From: an uncultured Gammaproteobacteria bacterium
GTDB taxonomy: Bacteria; Pseudomonadota; Gammaproteobacteria; UBA4575
Reading direction: 5' to 3'
Assembly: GCA_905479295.1 (NCBI GenBank)
Contig: CAJQLY010000036.1
Span: 1-38,939, forward strand
DNA: 38,939 bases
Part shown: piece by piece, positions 10,314 through 20,286 of the stretch
Layout: every line of letters begins with the position of its first letter
Numbering within the stretch: position 1 is the stretch's first letter
Notes under the pieces: generated by a model
Told to the model about the DNA's origin: nothing
What the model saw: only the letters and a program-made list of their open reading frames with translations
Database searches by the model: none
Made by a program: the position numbers and the translations under genes

Positions 10314-10507
10314 GCTTATCCTCTACTTTTGATACGCTGACCTAGAGCAATGCCTAAGCCAATCTTAAATTTGATGTGACTAACTATATTTAATCTCTAT
10401 CTACACATAATCTTGCAGCCCATCGCAGCGCGATTAAGCGAAGATCGTGAATAAAATAACCTTAACACAATAAAATGACTCTCAAAGTAAGCCTGTACTA
10501 GAAATAT

Positions 10508-10858
10508 TTAGTCTCTAGATAGTTCAGCTAAACGTGGGTCACCTTGAATAATCTCACCCTGCGGATGCAATAGTGAAAGATATTCAATACGGTTACCAAA
10601 CTCTACTGCGACACCGATATAGCGGTCGGTTCCATTGATACTAAATTCAAACACATAGAAGCGTCTTAACCCTATCCTACCGGAACGTCCACGGGCAAAT
10701 CGCATTTTGCTCTGATGAATCGACTGATCCAAGAATTGCACACGATTACCTTCACTAAACTCACGACAATGGTGTATTGCAAACTCGCGTGAACGAGCAC
10801 CATCTAGCCACAGCCATACCAGTACAGCGACTATCGCTAAAGTAAGTAGCACATCCAT
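10508..10858 (-). CDS. DUF3301 family membrane-anchored protein
   Basis: 116 aa; N-terminal TM, AIHHCREFSEGNRVQFLDQSI ... GRSGRIGLRRFYVFEFS pattern. Confidence 0.8.
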   Translation of the reverse strand: MDVLLTLAIVAVLVWLWLDGARSREFAIHHCREFSEGNRVQFLDQSIHQSKMRFARGRSGRIGLRRFYVFEFSINGTDRYIGVAVEFGNRIEYLSLLHPQGEIIQGDPRLAELSRD

Positions 10859-10880
10859 GCTTAAGCTTTCATCCTAGACC

Positions 10881-11552
<672 letters not shown>

Positions 11553-11639
11553 TTAGCGGATTAATTTAAATCAGTAGTCCAATATTTTACATATACTCAC
11601 ATGGCTGCCCATGCCTGTATCAAACGCAACTTACTAATT

Positions 11640-11981
11640 ATGACCAAAATCACTGACTTTGACGCAGTCGAAACGCAGCAAGTACAAAGCCATATCGATC
11701 AACGTTGGCCAGATGAAGTCATCATTATAGAGATTGCGGATGTTGAACTGGAATTAAACGAGATTAGCACTGAAAGTGCATCCTACCCAACCGTGGTATG
11801 GCAAGCTGAAGATTGTACTTTTCTCGTCATCAAAGCAGGTAAAGAAGAATTCCGTGGGCTATTTTTTTACGAAGATAACGAGCATTTTTCGACAGATCAA
11901 GATTATTTCGCCGAAATTAACCATTGCGTGATCACCTTACTGCAAACTCAAGCTGAGTTTGCAGATAATGCGCCAGCCTAA
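11640..11981 (+). CDS. Hypothetical acidic protein
   Basis: ORF with probable start MTKITDFDAVETQQ; between adk and PPi-PFK; no recognised family. Confidence 0.6.
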   Translation: MTKITDFDAVETQQVQSHIDQRWPDEVIIIEIADVELELNEISTESASYPTVVWQAEDCTFLVIKAGKEEFRGLFFYEDNEHFSTDQDYFAEINHCVITLLQTQAEFADNAPA

Positions 11982-12028
11982 TTAATTTGCCGCATTACCC
12001 AATTCATCAAGTACGGAATTAAAACGAT

Positions 12029-13291
12029 ATGACTAAAAAGAACGCCTTCTACGCCCAGTCCGGTGGGGTTACTGCCGTCATCAATGCCAGTGCCTGCGGT
12101 TTGATTGAGACTGCCCGAAAACATAAAGATGTGATTGGTAAAGTGTATGCCGGCCGTAACGGTATTATTGGTGCACTGACCGAGGACCTCATAGATACTT
12201 CGAAAGAATCAGCACGTGCGATTGCCGCCTTACGCCATACACCTTCCGGTGCATTCGGCTCCTGTCGTTATAAATTAAAAAGCCTTGAAGAGGATCGCGC
12301 CCAATACGAACGTTTAATTGAAGTCTTTAAGGCCCATAACATCGGTTACTTTTTTTATAACGGTGGTGGTGACTCACAAGACACATCGAATAAGGTCTCA
12401 CAGCTAAGTAAAAAAATGGGCTACCCAATCCAATGCATTGGTATCCCCAAAACGGTCGATAATGACTTACCTGTGACTGATAACTGCCCTGGTTTTGGCT
12501 CAGTAGCAAAGTATGTTGCTGTATCTATCCGTGAAGCAGGCTTTGATGTTGCCTCGATGGCAAAAACCTCAACCAAGGTCTTTGTTATGGAAGTGATGGG
12601 CCGCCATGCCGGCTGGATTGCTGCCGCAGGTGGTTTAGCTGCTGAAAATAAGGGCGATGCCCCACATATCATTATATTTCCAGAGGTCGCCTTTGAGCGT
12701 AAAGCCTTTATGACCAAGGTGAAGCAATCCGTGGCTGATTATGGCTATTGCGCAATTGTCGTATCTGAAGGTGCACATTATGCCGATGGCAGATTCCTCG
12801 CTGATGCTGGCAATACCGATGCCTTTGGCCATAAACAGCTAGGCGGTGTTGCCCCAGTACTAGCGCAGATGATCAAAGATGAGACTGGCTTTAAATACCA
12901 TTGGGCAGTAGCTGATTATTTACAACGCTCAGCACGCCATATTGCCTCTAAGACAGATGTAGAACAGGCTTATGCCATGGGCAAAGCAGCAGTAGAACTA
13001 GCCCTTGCTGGTGAGACTGCAGTCATGCCAACCATTATTCGTAGCTCAAATAAGCCCTATCGTTGGAAGATTGGTAGTGCAAAGCTTTCACGTGTCGCCA
13101 ATGTCGAAAAGATGATGCCTAAGAGCTTTATCAGTAAAGATGGCTTCGGCATTACTCAGAAGTGTCGTGATTATTTAGCCCCGCTGATCAAGGGTGAAGA
13201 CTATCCACCTTATAAAGACGGCCTACCGCAGTATGTGACGCTAAAAAATGTAGCCGTTACAAAAAAACTGACCGATGAGTTCACGCCATAA
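12029..13291 (+). CDS. 6-phosphofructokinase, PPi-dependent type
   Basis: 420 aa; YNGGGDSQDTSNKVSQL and GIPKTVDNDLPVTDNCPGFGSVAKY; the PKTxDND motif is typical of PPi-PFK. Confidence 0.92.
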   Translation: MTKKNAFYAQSGGVTAVINASACGLIETARKHKDVIGKVYAGRNGIIGALTEDLIDTSKESARAIAALRHTPSGAFGSCRYKLKSLEEDRAQYERLIEVFKAHNIGYFFYNGGGDSQDTSNKVSQLSKKMGYPIQCIGIPKTVDNDLPVTDNCPGFGSVAKYVAVSIREAGFDVASMAKTSTKVFVMEVMGRHAGWIAAAGGLAAENKGDAPHIIIFPEVAFERKAFMTKVKQSVADYGYCAIVVSEGAHYADGRFLADAGNTDAFGHKQLGGVAPVLAQMIKDETGFKYHWAVADYLQRSARHIASKTDVEQAYAMGKAAVELALAGETAVMPTIIRSSNKPYRWKIGSAKLSRVANVEKMMPKSFISKDGFGITQKCRDYLAPLIKGEDYPPYKDGLPQYVTLKNVAVTKKLTDEFTP

Positions 13292-13295
13292 GGTC

Positions 13296-13829
13296 TTAAA
13301 AATCAGATGAGCGTTGGGTGATCGTCATACGCCCACGCTCATGATTAACCGAAAGCTGACCTAAAAATGACATCCCCAATAGTATTTCTTCACCCTGCAT
13401 ATAAGGGTTAATACTGGCCCGCACATTACGCAGTGTGATCTCACCAAGACTGATTGAACTCAGTCGCGTGGTGTAAACTGTGATCATGCCATTTGCAGTG
13501 TTTGCTTGCATCTCCGAACCTTTTTTCAAGCCTAATCGGGCAGCAACCGTCGCTGGCACAGTCACATAACTGGCCCCTGTGTCGACCAAAAAACGAACCG
13601 GCTGGCGATTAATCTTACCCTTCGCGAGATAGTGCCCCGATGCGCCGCTACGCAAGATTACTTGGCGATCACCGACAGACGATAACTGACTAACGACCTG
13701 TTCCTGCGCCTCACGTTTATTCTCTAGAAATTTTGAGAACAGTATGGTGAGCAACACAAGAATACCAATCCAAGCCAGTGAGATCATCCAGCGCCCTAAG
13801 CGGGTAGCAAAATCGTTGGGGTAAGCCAT
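13296..13829 (-). CDS. Retropepsin-like aspartic protease, TIGR02281-type
   Basis: 177 aa; N-terminal TM, FLVDTGASYVTVPATVAARLGLKKGSEMQANTANG. Confidence 0.88.
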   Translation of the reverse strand: MAYPNDFATRLGRWMISLAWIGILVLLTILFSKFLENKREAQEQVVSQLSSVGDRQVILRSGASGHYLAKGKINRQPVRFLVDTGASYVTVPATVAARLGLKKGSEMQANTANGMITVYTTRLSSISLGEITLRNVRASINPYMQGEEILLGMSFLGQLSVNHERGRMTITQRSSDF

Positions 13830-14123
13830 AGTTATTTCAGAATGAGTATGCTGCCATTGTAGTGACCTGATCGAGAATTGCGATCTTTCTAACAGGACAA
13901 TTTCCAGACCACTTGCTGTGATTTTTTAAACCAATAATTGGAATATATGGAGTTACCCACATAAGTTTGTCTAATTTATTCAATCTGAGGGATTACGTTT
14001 TAAGACGAATCTGAGATAATCACCCGCCTGCGTGAAACAATTCAGGGTTAAACACCTAATTTATACTACGCAGCTCAGTCGAAACTAGCGCCACTAGAGC
14101 GCTCAAATTCCTTGGAGTCAAAA

Positions 14124-14678
14124 ATGGGATTATTTGGATTTGGTAAAAGCAAAGAAAAAGCAGCAGTTGCCAGCAAAAATGACAACTTCGCACTTAGCGG
14201 CCCAAACAACGCCAGTAGCGCTCGTTGCATCATGGCGGCGGCAGTACGTGGAGTGGCCTTAGAGCTAGACCTAGGTGATGGCAAAAAATTAGAGATGTCA
14301 CATGGCCCAGTCAAGCTAAACAGCGAAAATGCAATTTATACCTACCTTGATGTAAAGGGTGATGGTGCTCCATTACGCCCTAAAAAGGCACGCCACTTAG
14401 GTGATCAGAATTATTGGTTAGCCATTGCCAATGAGTTACTGGATAACAATCTACAGGTAGAGGCCATTTTACGCCGTATGGATGAAATCCTAACAACTAA
14501 TGACTATCTAGCTGGCCCTATAACACAAGCGGATGGCCCAGTAGCCGCAGGCGTTTTACAGTTAAAGAAAGCAGGCAGCTGCCCACAGGGATTAAGTCAT
14601 GTTGATGCATGGTTAAGCCGTGTTGAGCAGGTAGTCCCTGAAGGCATACGTGCAAACACAATGTCTCAAGTTAGCTAA
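14124..14678 (+). CDS. GST-like fold protein
   Basis: ATG at 14124 with GGAG upstream; C-terminal GST-like pattern (ILRRMDEILTTNDYLAGPITQADGPVAAGVLQL). Confidence 0.6.
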   Translation: MGLFGFGKSKEKAAVASKNDNFALSGPNNASSARCIMAAAVRGVALELDLGDGKKLEMSHGPVKLNSENAIYTYLDVKGDGAPLRPKKARHLGDQNYWLAIANELLDNNLQVEAILRRMDEILTTNDYLAGPITQADGPVAAGVLQLKKAGSCPQGLSHVDAWLSRVEQVVPEGIRANTMSQVS

Positions 14679-14722
14679 TCCCATTCACGATAGAAACAAA
14701 ATTTATTTAAGAGGAAACCTCC

Positions 14723-15490
14723 ATGGATTTATTTGACCAACGCGCAGCAGGTGATGCCGATGCGGGCGAATACGGCCTTTCTGGTGAAATGAAGAAAACC
14801 CAGTACGTGCTTCAGCTATTAGGGGCAGCTTATTGTGCCGATACGCTAAAGTGCATCTTAGTAGCCGCAGAACAAGGTATGGAAATGAATACCGGCGCCA
14901 TCGACATCGCTGGCGGTGAAAACCAATCTGCTGATTTTGTTGCGATTTCTGAGTTTGGCATGTTGCCTGCTCTAAAAGAGAATGACTTTTTCAGCTATGG
15001 CGTAAAGTCGATCACTGAATATGTGAATGCACGCGGACTAGGTTTTTCACTAATCCCTAAGAATGTCACTCAGGCTGCCGAACAAGATGATTGCTGTGCT
15101 ATCGCACGTAATCAAGCTGGCCCACAAATCTCAGCCATCGTAAGTGAGACCTTGGTCAAAGCCAGTAATGATGCAGCCACTATCGATACAGCGAAAGCCG
15201 CATTAGGCCCATTATTAGATGATCTTGAGCAACGTCTGGCAAAAAATAAATTTGTCGCTGGCAAGAACTTCTCATTAGCTGACATTTATTGGATGGCCGA
15301 GCTACACTTACTTAGCCTGACACCTGCCAATGATCTTATTGAACAACGCGCTAAAATTAAGGCCTGGATGGAAACTCTACGCGCGAAGAAGAGTAACTGT
15401 GGCCAAGCGTTGATTGCTACCAGCTTGTTACCAACTGCAGCTGATGTACAAAGTAATACGATCAAGGATGTTGTCATTACTGACTTCTAA
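14723..15490 (+). CDS. Glutathione S-transferase-like protein
   Basis: 255 aa; AKNKFVAGKNFSLADIYWMAELHLLSL is a GST C-terminal domain signature; GAGGAAA RBS. Confidence 0.75.
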   Translation: MDLFDQRAAGDADAGEYGLSGEMKKTQYVLQLLGAAYCADTLKCILVAAEQGMEMNTGAIDIAGGENQSADFVAISEFGMLPALKENDFFSYGVKSITEYVNARGLGFSLIPKNVTQAAEQDDCCAIARNQAGPQISAIVSETLVKASNDAATIDTAKAALGPLLDDLEQRLAKNKFVAGKNFSLADIYWMAELHLLSLTPANDLIEQRAKIKAWMETLRAKKSNCGQALIATSLLPTAADVQSNTIKDVVITDF

Positions 15491-15505
15491 TCAAAGTTAT
15501 ACTGC

Positions 15506-15544
15506 AAAAAAAACGCGGTCACCTTTCGAGGCACTGCGTTTTTT
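15506..15544. terminator. Bidirectional intrinsic terminator between GST-like and ilvB-like genes
   Basis: AAAAAACGCGGTCACCTTTCGAGGCACTGCGTTTTTT inverted repeat with A/T tracts, between convergent genes. Confidence 0.75.
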
Positions 15545-15564
15545 GGACTAACTTTAGCTATCGG

Positions 15565-17418
15565 CTAGAACATCTCAGAGGCATCCACCTCGGTCACAGG
15601 CTCATGACCATCCCGAGTCGGAATGAAAGGCCCAGTGATCATTTCAGCATAACAACTACCAGGGCCAACCATCGGATAGACCCCAGCATCAGGATCAATA
15701 ATTACCTCTAAGAAAGCGGGCCCTGGGTATTCAATAAATTCTCGTACGACACGCTCCAGATCTTCCTTCTTATCTAGACGCACGGCATACTCAAAGCCAT
15801 CTGCTTCAGCAGCCTTAACAAAGTTCTTTTTATGTAATGACTTGTCACTAGCAGATAAGCGACCCTTAAAGAATAACTTCTGCCATTGCTTAACCATACC
15901 GTCACCGAAATTATTCAGCACCACTGTCTTCACTGGCAGGTTATACGTTGTCACTGTTTCCAGATCACCGAGATTCATACGAATACTGGCATCACCATCA
16001 ATATCAATCACCATCGCATTTGGTTTAGCAAACTGCGCACCAATTGCTGCCGGCAAACCAAAACCCATGGTTCCCATGCTGCCAGAGGTCATCCATAGGC
16101 GTGGATGCTTAAAATCAAAGTACTGCGCCGCCCACATTTGATGCTGGCCAACACCTGTACTAACAATCGCCTCACCCTTAGTGATCTTATTAATCTCTTC
16201 AATCACGGCATAGGGCTGGATATGCTCACTCTCACGATCGTAGTTCATCGCATAGGTCGATTTCAAATCAGCCACATGTGCATGCCAATCACTGTAATCT
16301 GCTTGGAACTTATACTGTTTCTGACCATAGCTGAGTAGACGAGTAAGGCTCTGTGGCAACAAACCAACATGATGCCAATCGACTGATTTAACCTTATCGA
16401 TTTCCGAAGGATCAATATCAAAATGCGCAATAAATTTAGCAGTGGGGGCAAATTGAGAGGGCACAGCCGCTACCCGGTCATCAAATCGTGAACCCACTGC
16501 GATCAAAAAGTCACAGTCATCAGTAGCGTAATTGGCAAAGGCCGTACCATGCATACCGAGCATATGTAATGCACGCGAGCGAGTCGTGTCATAAGCACCA
16601 ATGCCCATCAAGGTAGAGACCACTGGGATACCGAAGGCATCAGCAAATTCAGTTAATTCTTTAGAGACCTCAGCGTTAATCGCACCACCGCCGACATATA
16701 ACAGCGGCCTCTTAGCCTGACTTAAGGCGTCATAGAATTGCTGACACTTCTCAGCAGGTAGTGGGTTAGCTAAGACACTATGAATGCGTTCGCGATAACC
16801 ACGAATCGGCAAACGACCATGGCCTTGGAATGGACCTACCCAGTTCTGCACATCTTTAGGAATATCAACTACCACTGGCCCCGGCCGACCGGTACGTGCA
16901 ATCTCGAAGGCGGTACGTAAAGTAGCCTCTAATTTAGTTGGATCGGTGACCAAGAAGATATGCTTAGCGATCGCACCCATTAGGTTAGCAATCGGCGCCT
17001 CCTGGAAGCCATCGCTACCGATCGCTGCAGTTGGCACTTGGCCACTGATGACGACGATTGGAATAGAGTCTGCCATGCAGTCACGCACCGGCGTTACTGT
17101 GTTCGTGGCACCTGGCCCTGAAGTCACCATTACCACACCAACCTTACCGCAGGCGCGGGCATAGCCCGAGGCCATGAAACCTGCACCCTGCTCATTTGCT
17201 GGGACGATCAGTGGCATGGCATCGTTATTTTCTTTGTTATAACGAAAAACAGCGTCATAGGTAGGCAAGATTGCGCCACCGCTGTAACCGAAGATGACAT
17301 CGGTCTGTTCTTGGGCGAGGACCTGCACGATCATATCGGAGCCGGACATTTCTGTGCCAGCTAGAGGATGATCTGAGGTCTGTTGAATCTCTTCTGCTTG
17401 TTCTGCTGCGCTTTGCAT
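15565..17418 (-). CDS. ilvB: Acetolactate synthase large subunit-like ThDP enzyme
   Basis: 617 aa; GYSGGAILPTYDAVF, TSGPGATNTVTPVRDCMADSIPIVVISGQV, GDASIRMNLGDLETV. Confidence 0.85.
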   Translation of the reverse strand: MQSAAEQAEEIQQTSDHPLAGTEMSGSDMIVQVLAQEQTDVIFGYSGGAILPTYDAVFRYNKENNDAMPLIVPANEQGAGFMASGYARACGKVGVVMVTSGPGATNTVTPVRDCMADSIPIVVISGQVPTAAIGSDGFQEAPIANLMGAIAKHIFLVTDPTKLEATLRTAFEIARTGRPGPVVVDIPKDVQNWVGPFQGHGRLPIRGYRERIHSVLANPLPAEKCQQFYDALSQAKRPLLYVGGGAINAEVSKELTEFADAFGIPVVSTLMGIGAYDTTRSRALHMLGMHGTAFANYATDDCDFLIAVGSRFDDRVAAVPSQFAPTAKFIAHFDIDPSEIDKVKSVDWHHVGLLPQSLTRLLSYGQKQYKFQADYSDWHAHVADLKSTYAMNYDRESEHIQPYAVIEEINKITKGEAIVSTGVGQHQMWAAQYFDFKHPRLWMTSGSMGTMGFGLPAAIGAQFAKPNAMVIDIDGDASIRMNLGDLETVTTYNLPVKTVVLNNFGDGMVKQWQKLFFKGRLSASDKSLHKKNFVKAAEADGFEYAVRLDKKEDLERVVREFIEYPGPAFLEVIIDPDAGVYPMVGPGSCYAEMITGPFIPTRDGHEPVTEVDASEMF

Positions 17419-17589
17419 TTTCTCTAAAAACTTTTGATAAATAAGTGACTTAGTAAAGTATCTTACTTGCTACAGGTGAGTCAATGAAAGCCTGCCATAG
17501 ATCATGCTATAGATTGATTTCTTACCCATTAGCGATAGCCTAAAAGAGAGCCGTGAGACGTGAAGGGATAGAAAAAAACTAGACGCCAT

Positions 17590-17622
17590 AAAAAACGCCC
17601 CCTGCCGAGACAGGGGCGTTTA
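17590..17622 (-). terminator. Intrinsic terminator for the downstream end of the porin gene
   Basis: aaaaaacgccccctgccgagacaggggcgttt: GC-rich stem with T-tract in minus orientation. Confidence 0.8.
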
Positions 17623-17700
17623 GTGAGAGGCCAATGAAATCAATTTCTTCCGTACATTCACTGACTACTCGAGTACCTCTTTTATGTTTCTAAAAAGAAC

Positions 17701-18345
17701 TTAGAACCACTGAACAATACCTAGTGCAAACATCTCAGGATCTTCACCAACTGCAGCACCTGAACCACCGATACCAAAGTCATAGTTAGATGCATCTTCG
17801 TTATCAACCTTAGAATAGGTTAAACGTAGCTCTGTACCAGCCGGCATTGTGTAAAACACACCAAGATTATAAGCCTGAGCATCAGAATCGTTAAGATCTG
17901 AACCGTTAACTTCTAGCTCATCTGCGATCATGTAAGAGAAACGCACATCGAAACCATTACCGAAAGTCTGCTTACCAGAAAACATAAATGCATCACGTTC
18001 TACATCTAGGTCAGAGCTAGTAGTAGGGATATCACTAGGCATGTTTGCACAGTTTTCCCAATCGTACTCAAGATTTCCCCACATTGCAGAAACTTGAGTT
18101 GATTGACCGTTACCCCATTGGTGAATATAACGACCCGCAAGACGCATAGACGTATCATCTGAATCATCACAAGTATAAGTTACAGCGGACCATTCGTTAT
18201 GAGACTGGTAAGTTGCTGCTAGCCATATATTGTCGCCTGAATCCAGCGTAGTTTTGTATGCAACACCCATAGACCAGATACGTGGATCTAAGCCATCAAC
18301 TGTTGTAGTAGCACCACTAACACCAAACGCAGCAGCATTCGGGCT
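17701..18345 (-). pseudogene. Outer-membrane porin, 5'-truncated
   Basis: Continuous beta-barrel-like frame SPNAAAFGVSGATTTVDGLDPRIWSMGVAYKTT...MFALGIVQWF (terminal aromatic, OMP-like); frame hits TAG exactly upstream of SPN, with no signal peptide or N-terminal half. Confidence 0.75.
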
Positions 18346-18888
18346 CTACGCAAAAACACAATCATCTGCATGGATGGTGATATCTTGCAGTCGGTCTACT
18401 TCATCCTAAAAGGGACTGTCAGGGTCTTTAAAGAAAACCAGCAGGGTAAAGAAGTCACCCTATATAAATTAGGCCAAGGCGAATCCTTTGGTGAAATTGC
18501 TTGGTTAAATGATGGCCGGCAATTCGCCAGCGTGATCACCAAGGAACCCTGCAATATCCTCACCATCCAGCACGCTGACTTCAGCCAGTTTTACGAAGAT
18601 CATCCTGACTTCATGCACTGCATTGCCACACGACTCTCAACAGAGATTGAAAATATCTCACAGCACTTGAAAGAGATTGCATTGGGTAGCATCCATCAGC
18701 GTGTGCTTTGGGCTTTACGCAGCAATGTAAAAGAAATTGCTGGCAAAAAAATTGCTGCCTTTGCTACCCATCGTGAGCTTGCCAGTCTTATAGGCTGCTC
18801 GAGAGAATCGGTAAGTCGCACTATCCAAGATCTAAAAAAGAGTGGTGACGTGATTCTTGATGGTGACATTATCTACCTACAGAATTAG
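18343..18888 (+). pseudogene. Crp/Fnr-family regulator, 5'-truncated
   Basis: ALRKNTIICMDGDILQSVYFILKGTVRVF...GESFGEIAWLNDG...HRELASLIGCSRESVSRTIQDLKKSGDV; cNMP domain begins mid-fold at the junction with the porin remnant. Confidence 0.75.
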
Positions 18889-18983
18889 CTCACTCCTTAG
18901 CATCCTGCAGAGTAAAAACCTGTATATCATCCGTGCACAGCTAGACTTGCACGTACCCTATATACAGGTAAGCTGGCTGGCAC

Positions 18984-19832
18984 ATGAATACCAGTGTGAA
19001 TACCGAAATGGATGCCAAAAACATTGCAAAAAGCTATAAGCCCGAAGAATATTTCATTACCGATGAGCCTTATTACGAGCCAGTCGCCGACGAGATTGAA
19101 GTCTTTGAGGCCGCCTATAAAAACAAGCTCCCTGTTTTATTGAAAGGGCCTACCGGCTGCGGTAAGACACGCTTTATGGAATACATCGGTTGGCGTCTGC
19201 AAAGACCGCTGATTACCGTCTCTTGTCATGACGACTTAACCGCTTCTGACTTGGTTGGCCGCTATTTAGTAACCGGTGGTGAGACAGTTTGGGTCGATGG
19301 CCCACTCGCATCTGCTGTTCGTAGTGGCAGCATCTGTTATTTAGATGAGATTGTTGAGGCGCGCAAAGATACTACTGTTGTGATTCATCCCCTGTGTGAT
19401 GATCGCCGTGTATTACCGATCGAAAAGCTGGGTGAATTACTCGAGGCGCCAGAAGATTTCTGTATGGCAATTTCTTATAATCCTGGCTATCAAAGTGTCT
19501 TAAAAGACCTGAAACAAAGTACTCGACAACGCTTTGTTGCCTTAGAATTTGATTACCCAAATGCCGCCACAGAGAAAAAGATTATTGAAACCGAAACAGG
19601 GATTGATAATGTAACAGCCAAACAGCTGGTGAAATTTGCACAGATGACACGCAACTTGAAAGGCAGCGGCTTAGATGAAGGCGCTAGCACCCGTCTACTA
19701 GTACATGCCGGTAAATTAATCGCCACCGGCATTAGTCCAGTAACTGCTTGTAAGAGCTCAATATCACAAGCCCTCAGTGATGACCCAGAAATGCTTTCAG
19801 CGGTTAACGAACTAAGCTCTTCAGTATTTTAA
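18984..19832 (+). CDS. CbbQ/NirQ/NorQ-family AAA+ (MoxR-like) ATPase
   Basis: 282 aa; [57 protein letters not shown] ... [12 protein letters not shown]. Confidence 0.93.
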   Translation: MNTSVNTEMDAKNIAKSYKPEEYFITDEPYYEPVADEIEVFEAAYKNKLPVLLKGPTGCGKTRFMEYIGWRLQRPLITVSCHDDLTASDLVGRYLVTGGETVWVDGPLASAVRSGSICYLDEIVEARKDTTVVIHPLCDDRRVLPIEKLGELLEAPEDFCMAISYNPGYQSVLKDLKQSTRQRFVALEFDYPNAATEKKIIETETGIDNVTAKQLVKFAQMTRNLKGSGLDEGASTRLLVHAGKLIATGISPVTACKSSISQALSDDPEMLSAVNELSSSVF

Positions 19833-19900
19833 TCACACTGTAGTCTGGTCTGTTACACGACGCACATAAGGTAGTCACTAGACAGTATTAAATTTTAGGC

Positions 19901-19929
19901 AAAAAAACGCCGACAGGGGGTGTCGGCGT
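19901..19929 (-). terminator. Intrinsic terminator of the small ORF
   Basis: ACGCCGACA-GGGGG-TGTCGGCGT perfect 9-bp stem; A7 on the + strand gives a U-tract only for minus-strand transcripts. Confidence 0.88.
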
Positions 19930-19963
19930 AAAAGTCTACATAGAGGTAGATATGAAAAGCGGT

Positions 19964-20077
19964 TTAAAACAAGGCAATCGCAGTAGCGAATAAAGCAACA
20001 AGGGCTGAAACAAGTACAACTGCTTCAACACACATTACTGAGATACCTTCCTCAAAGAATGAAGTAAAATTTGTCAT
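19964..20077 (-). CDS. Unannotated 37-aa single-TM small protein
   Basis: MTNFTSFFEEGISVMCVEAVVLVSALVALFATAIALF; AGGAG RBS 7 nt before ATG; terminator 35 nt downstream; promoter-like TTGCTT-N17-TATTCT upstream. Confidence 0.75.
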   Translation of the reverse strand: MTNFTSFFEEGISVMCVEAVVLVSALVALFATAIALF

Positions 20078-20147
20078 TTACGTTCTCCTAATTAAATTTT
20101 AGATAAGGTTTAAATTTGATGTAATTAGAATAGTAGAACTTTCTAAT

Positions 20148-20163
20148 ATAAGCAAGCGCTTAT
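20148..20163. promoter_or_regulatory. Inverted repeat ATAAGC-AAGC-GCTTAT, putative operator
   Basis: Perfect 6-bp arms in the intergenic region between the small ORF and the AI-2E transporter gene, overlapping a -35-like element of the small ORF. Confidence 0.35.
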
Positions 20164-20286
20164 TTAGAATAAACCTAAAGAGCCCTTGTACAAATCCCCT
20201 TTTTACGAAAAACTAGCGCTAAAATAACAACTTAAAGCCAGATTCGGTCTTTTTCTAGCGCGCTCTTAAACAAAACAGGGAATGTC

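Noticed and set aside
13982-14015. AATCTGAG direct repeat before the GST-like gene
   Set aside because: Two 8-mers about 25 nt apart can occur by chance; no symmetry or further copies
15842-16338. Plus-strand ORFs (99, 70 and 77 aa) inside ilvB
   Set aside because: Antisense to a clear 617-aa enzyme, no RBS or family features; a shadow of codon composition
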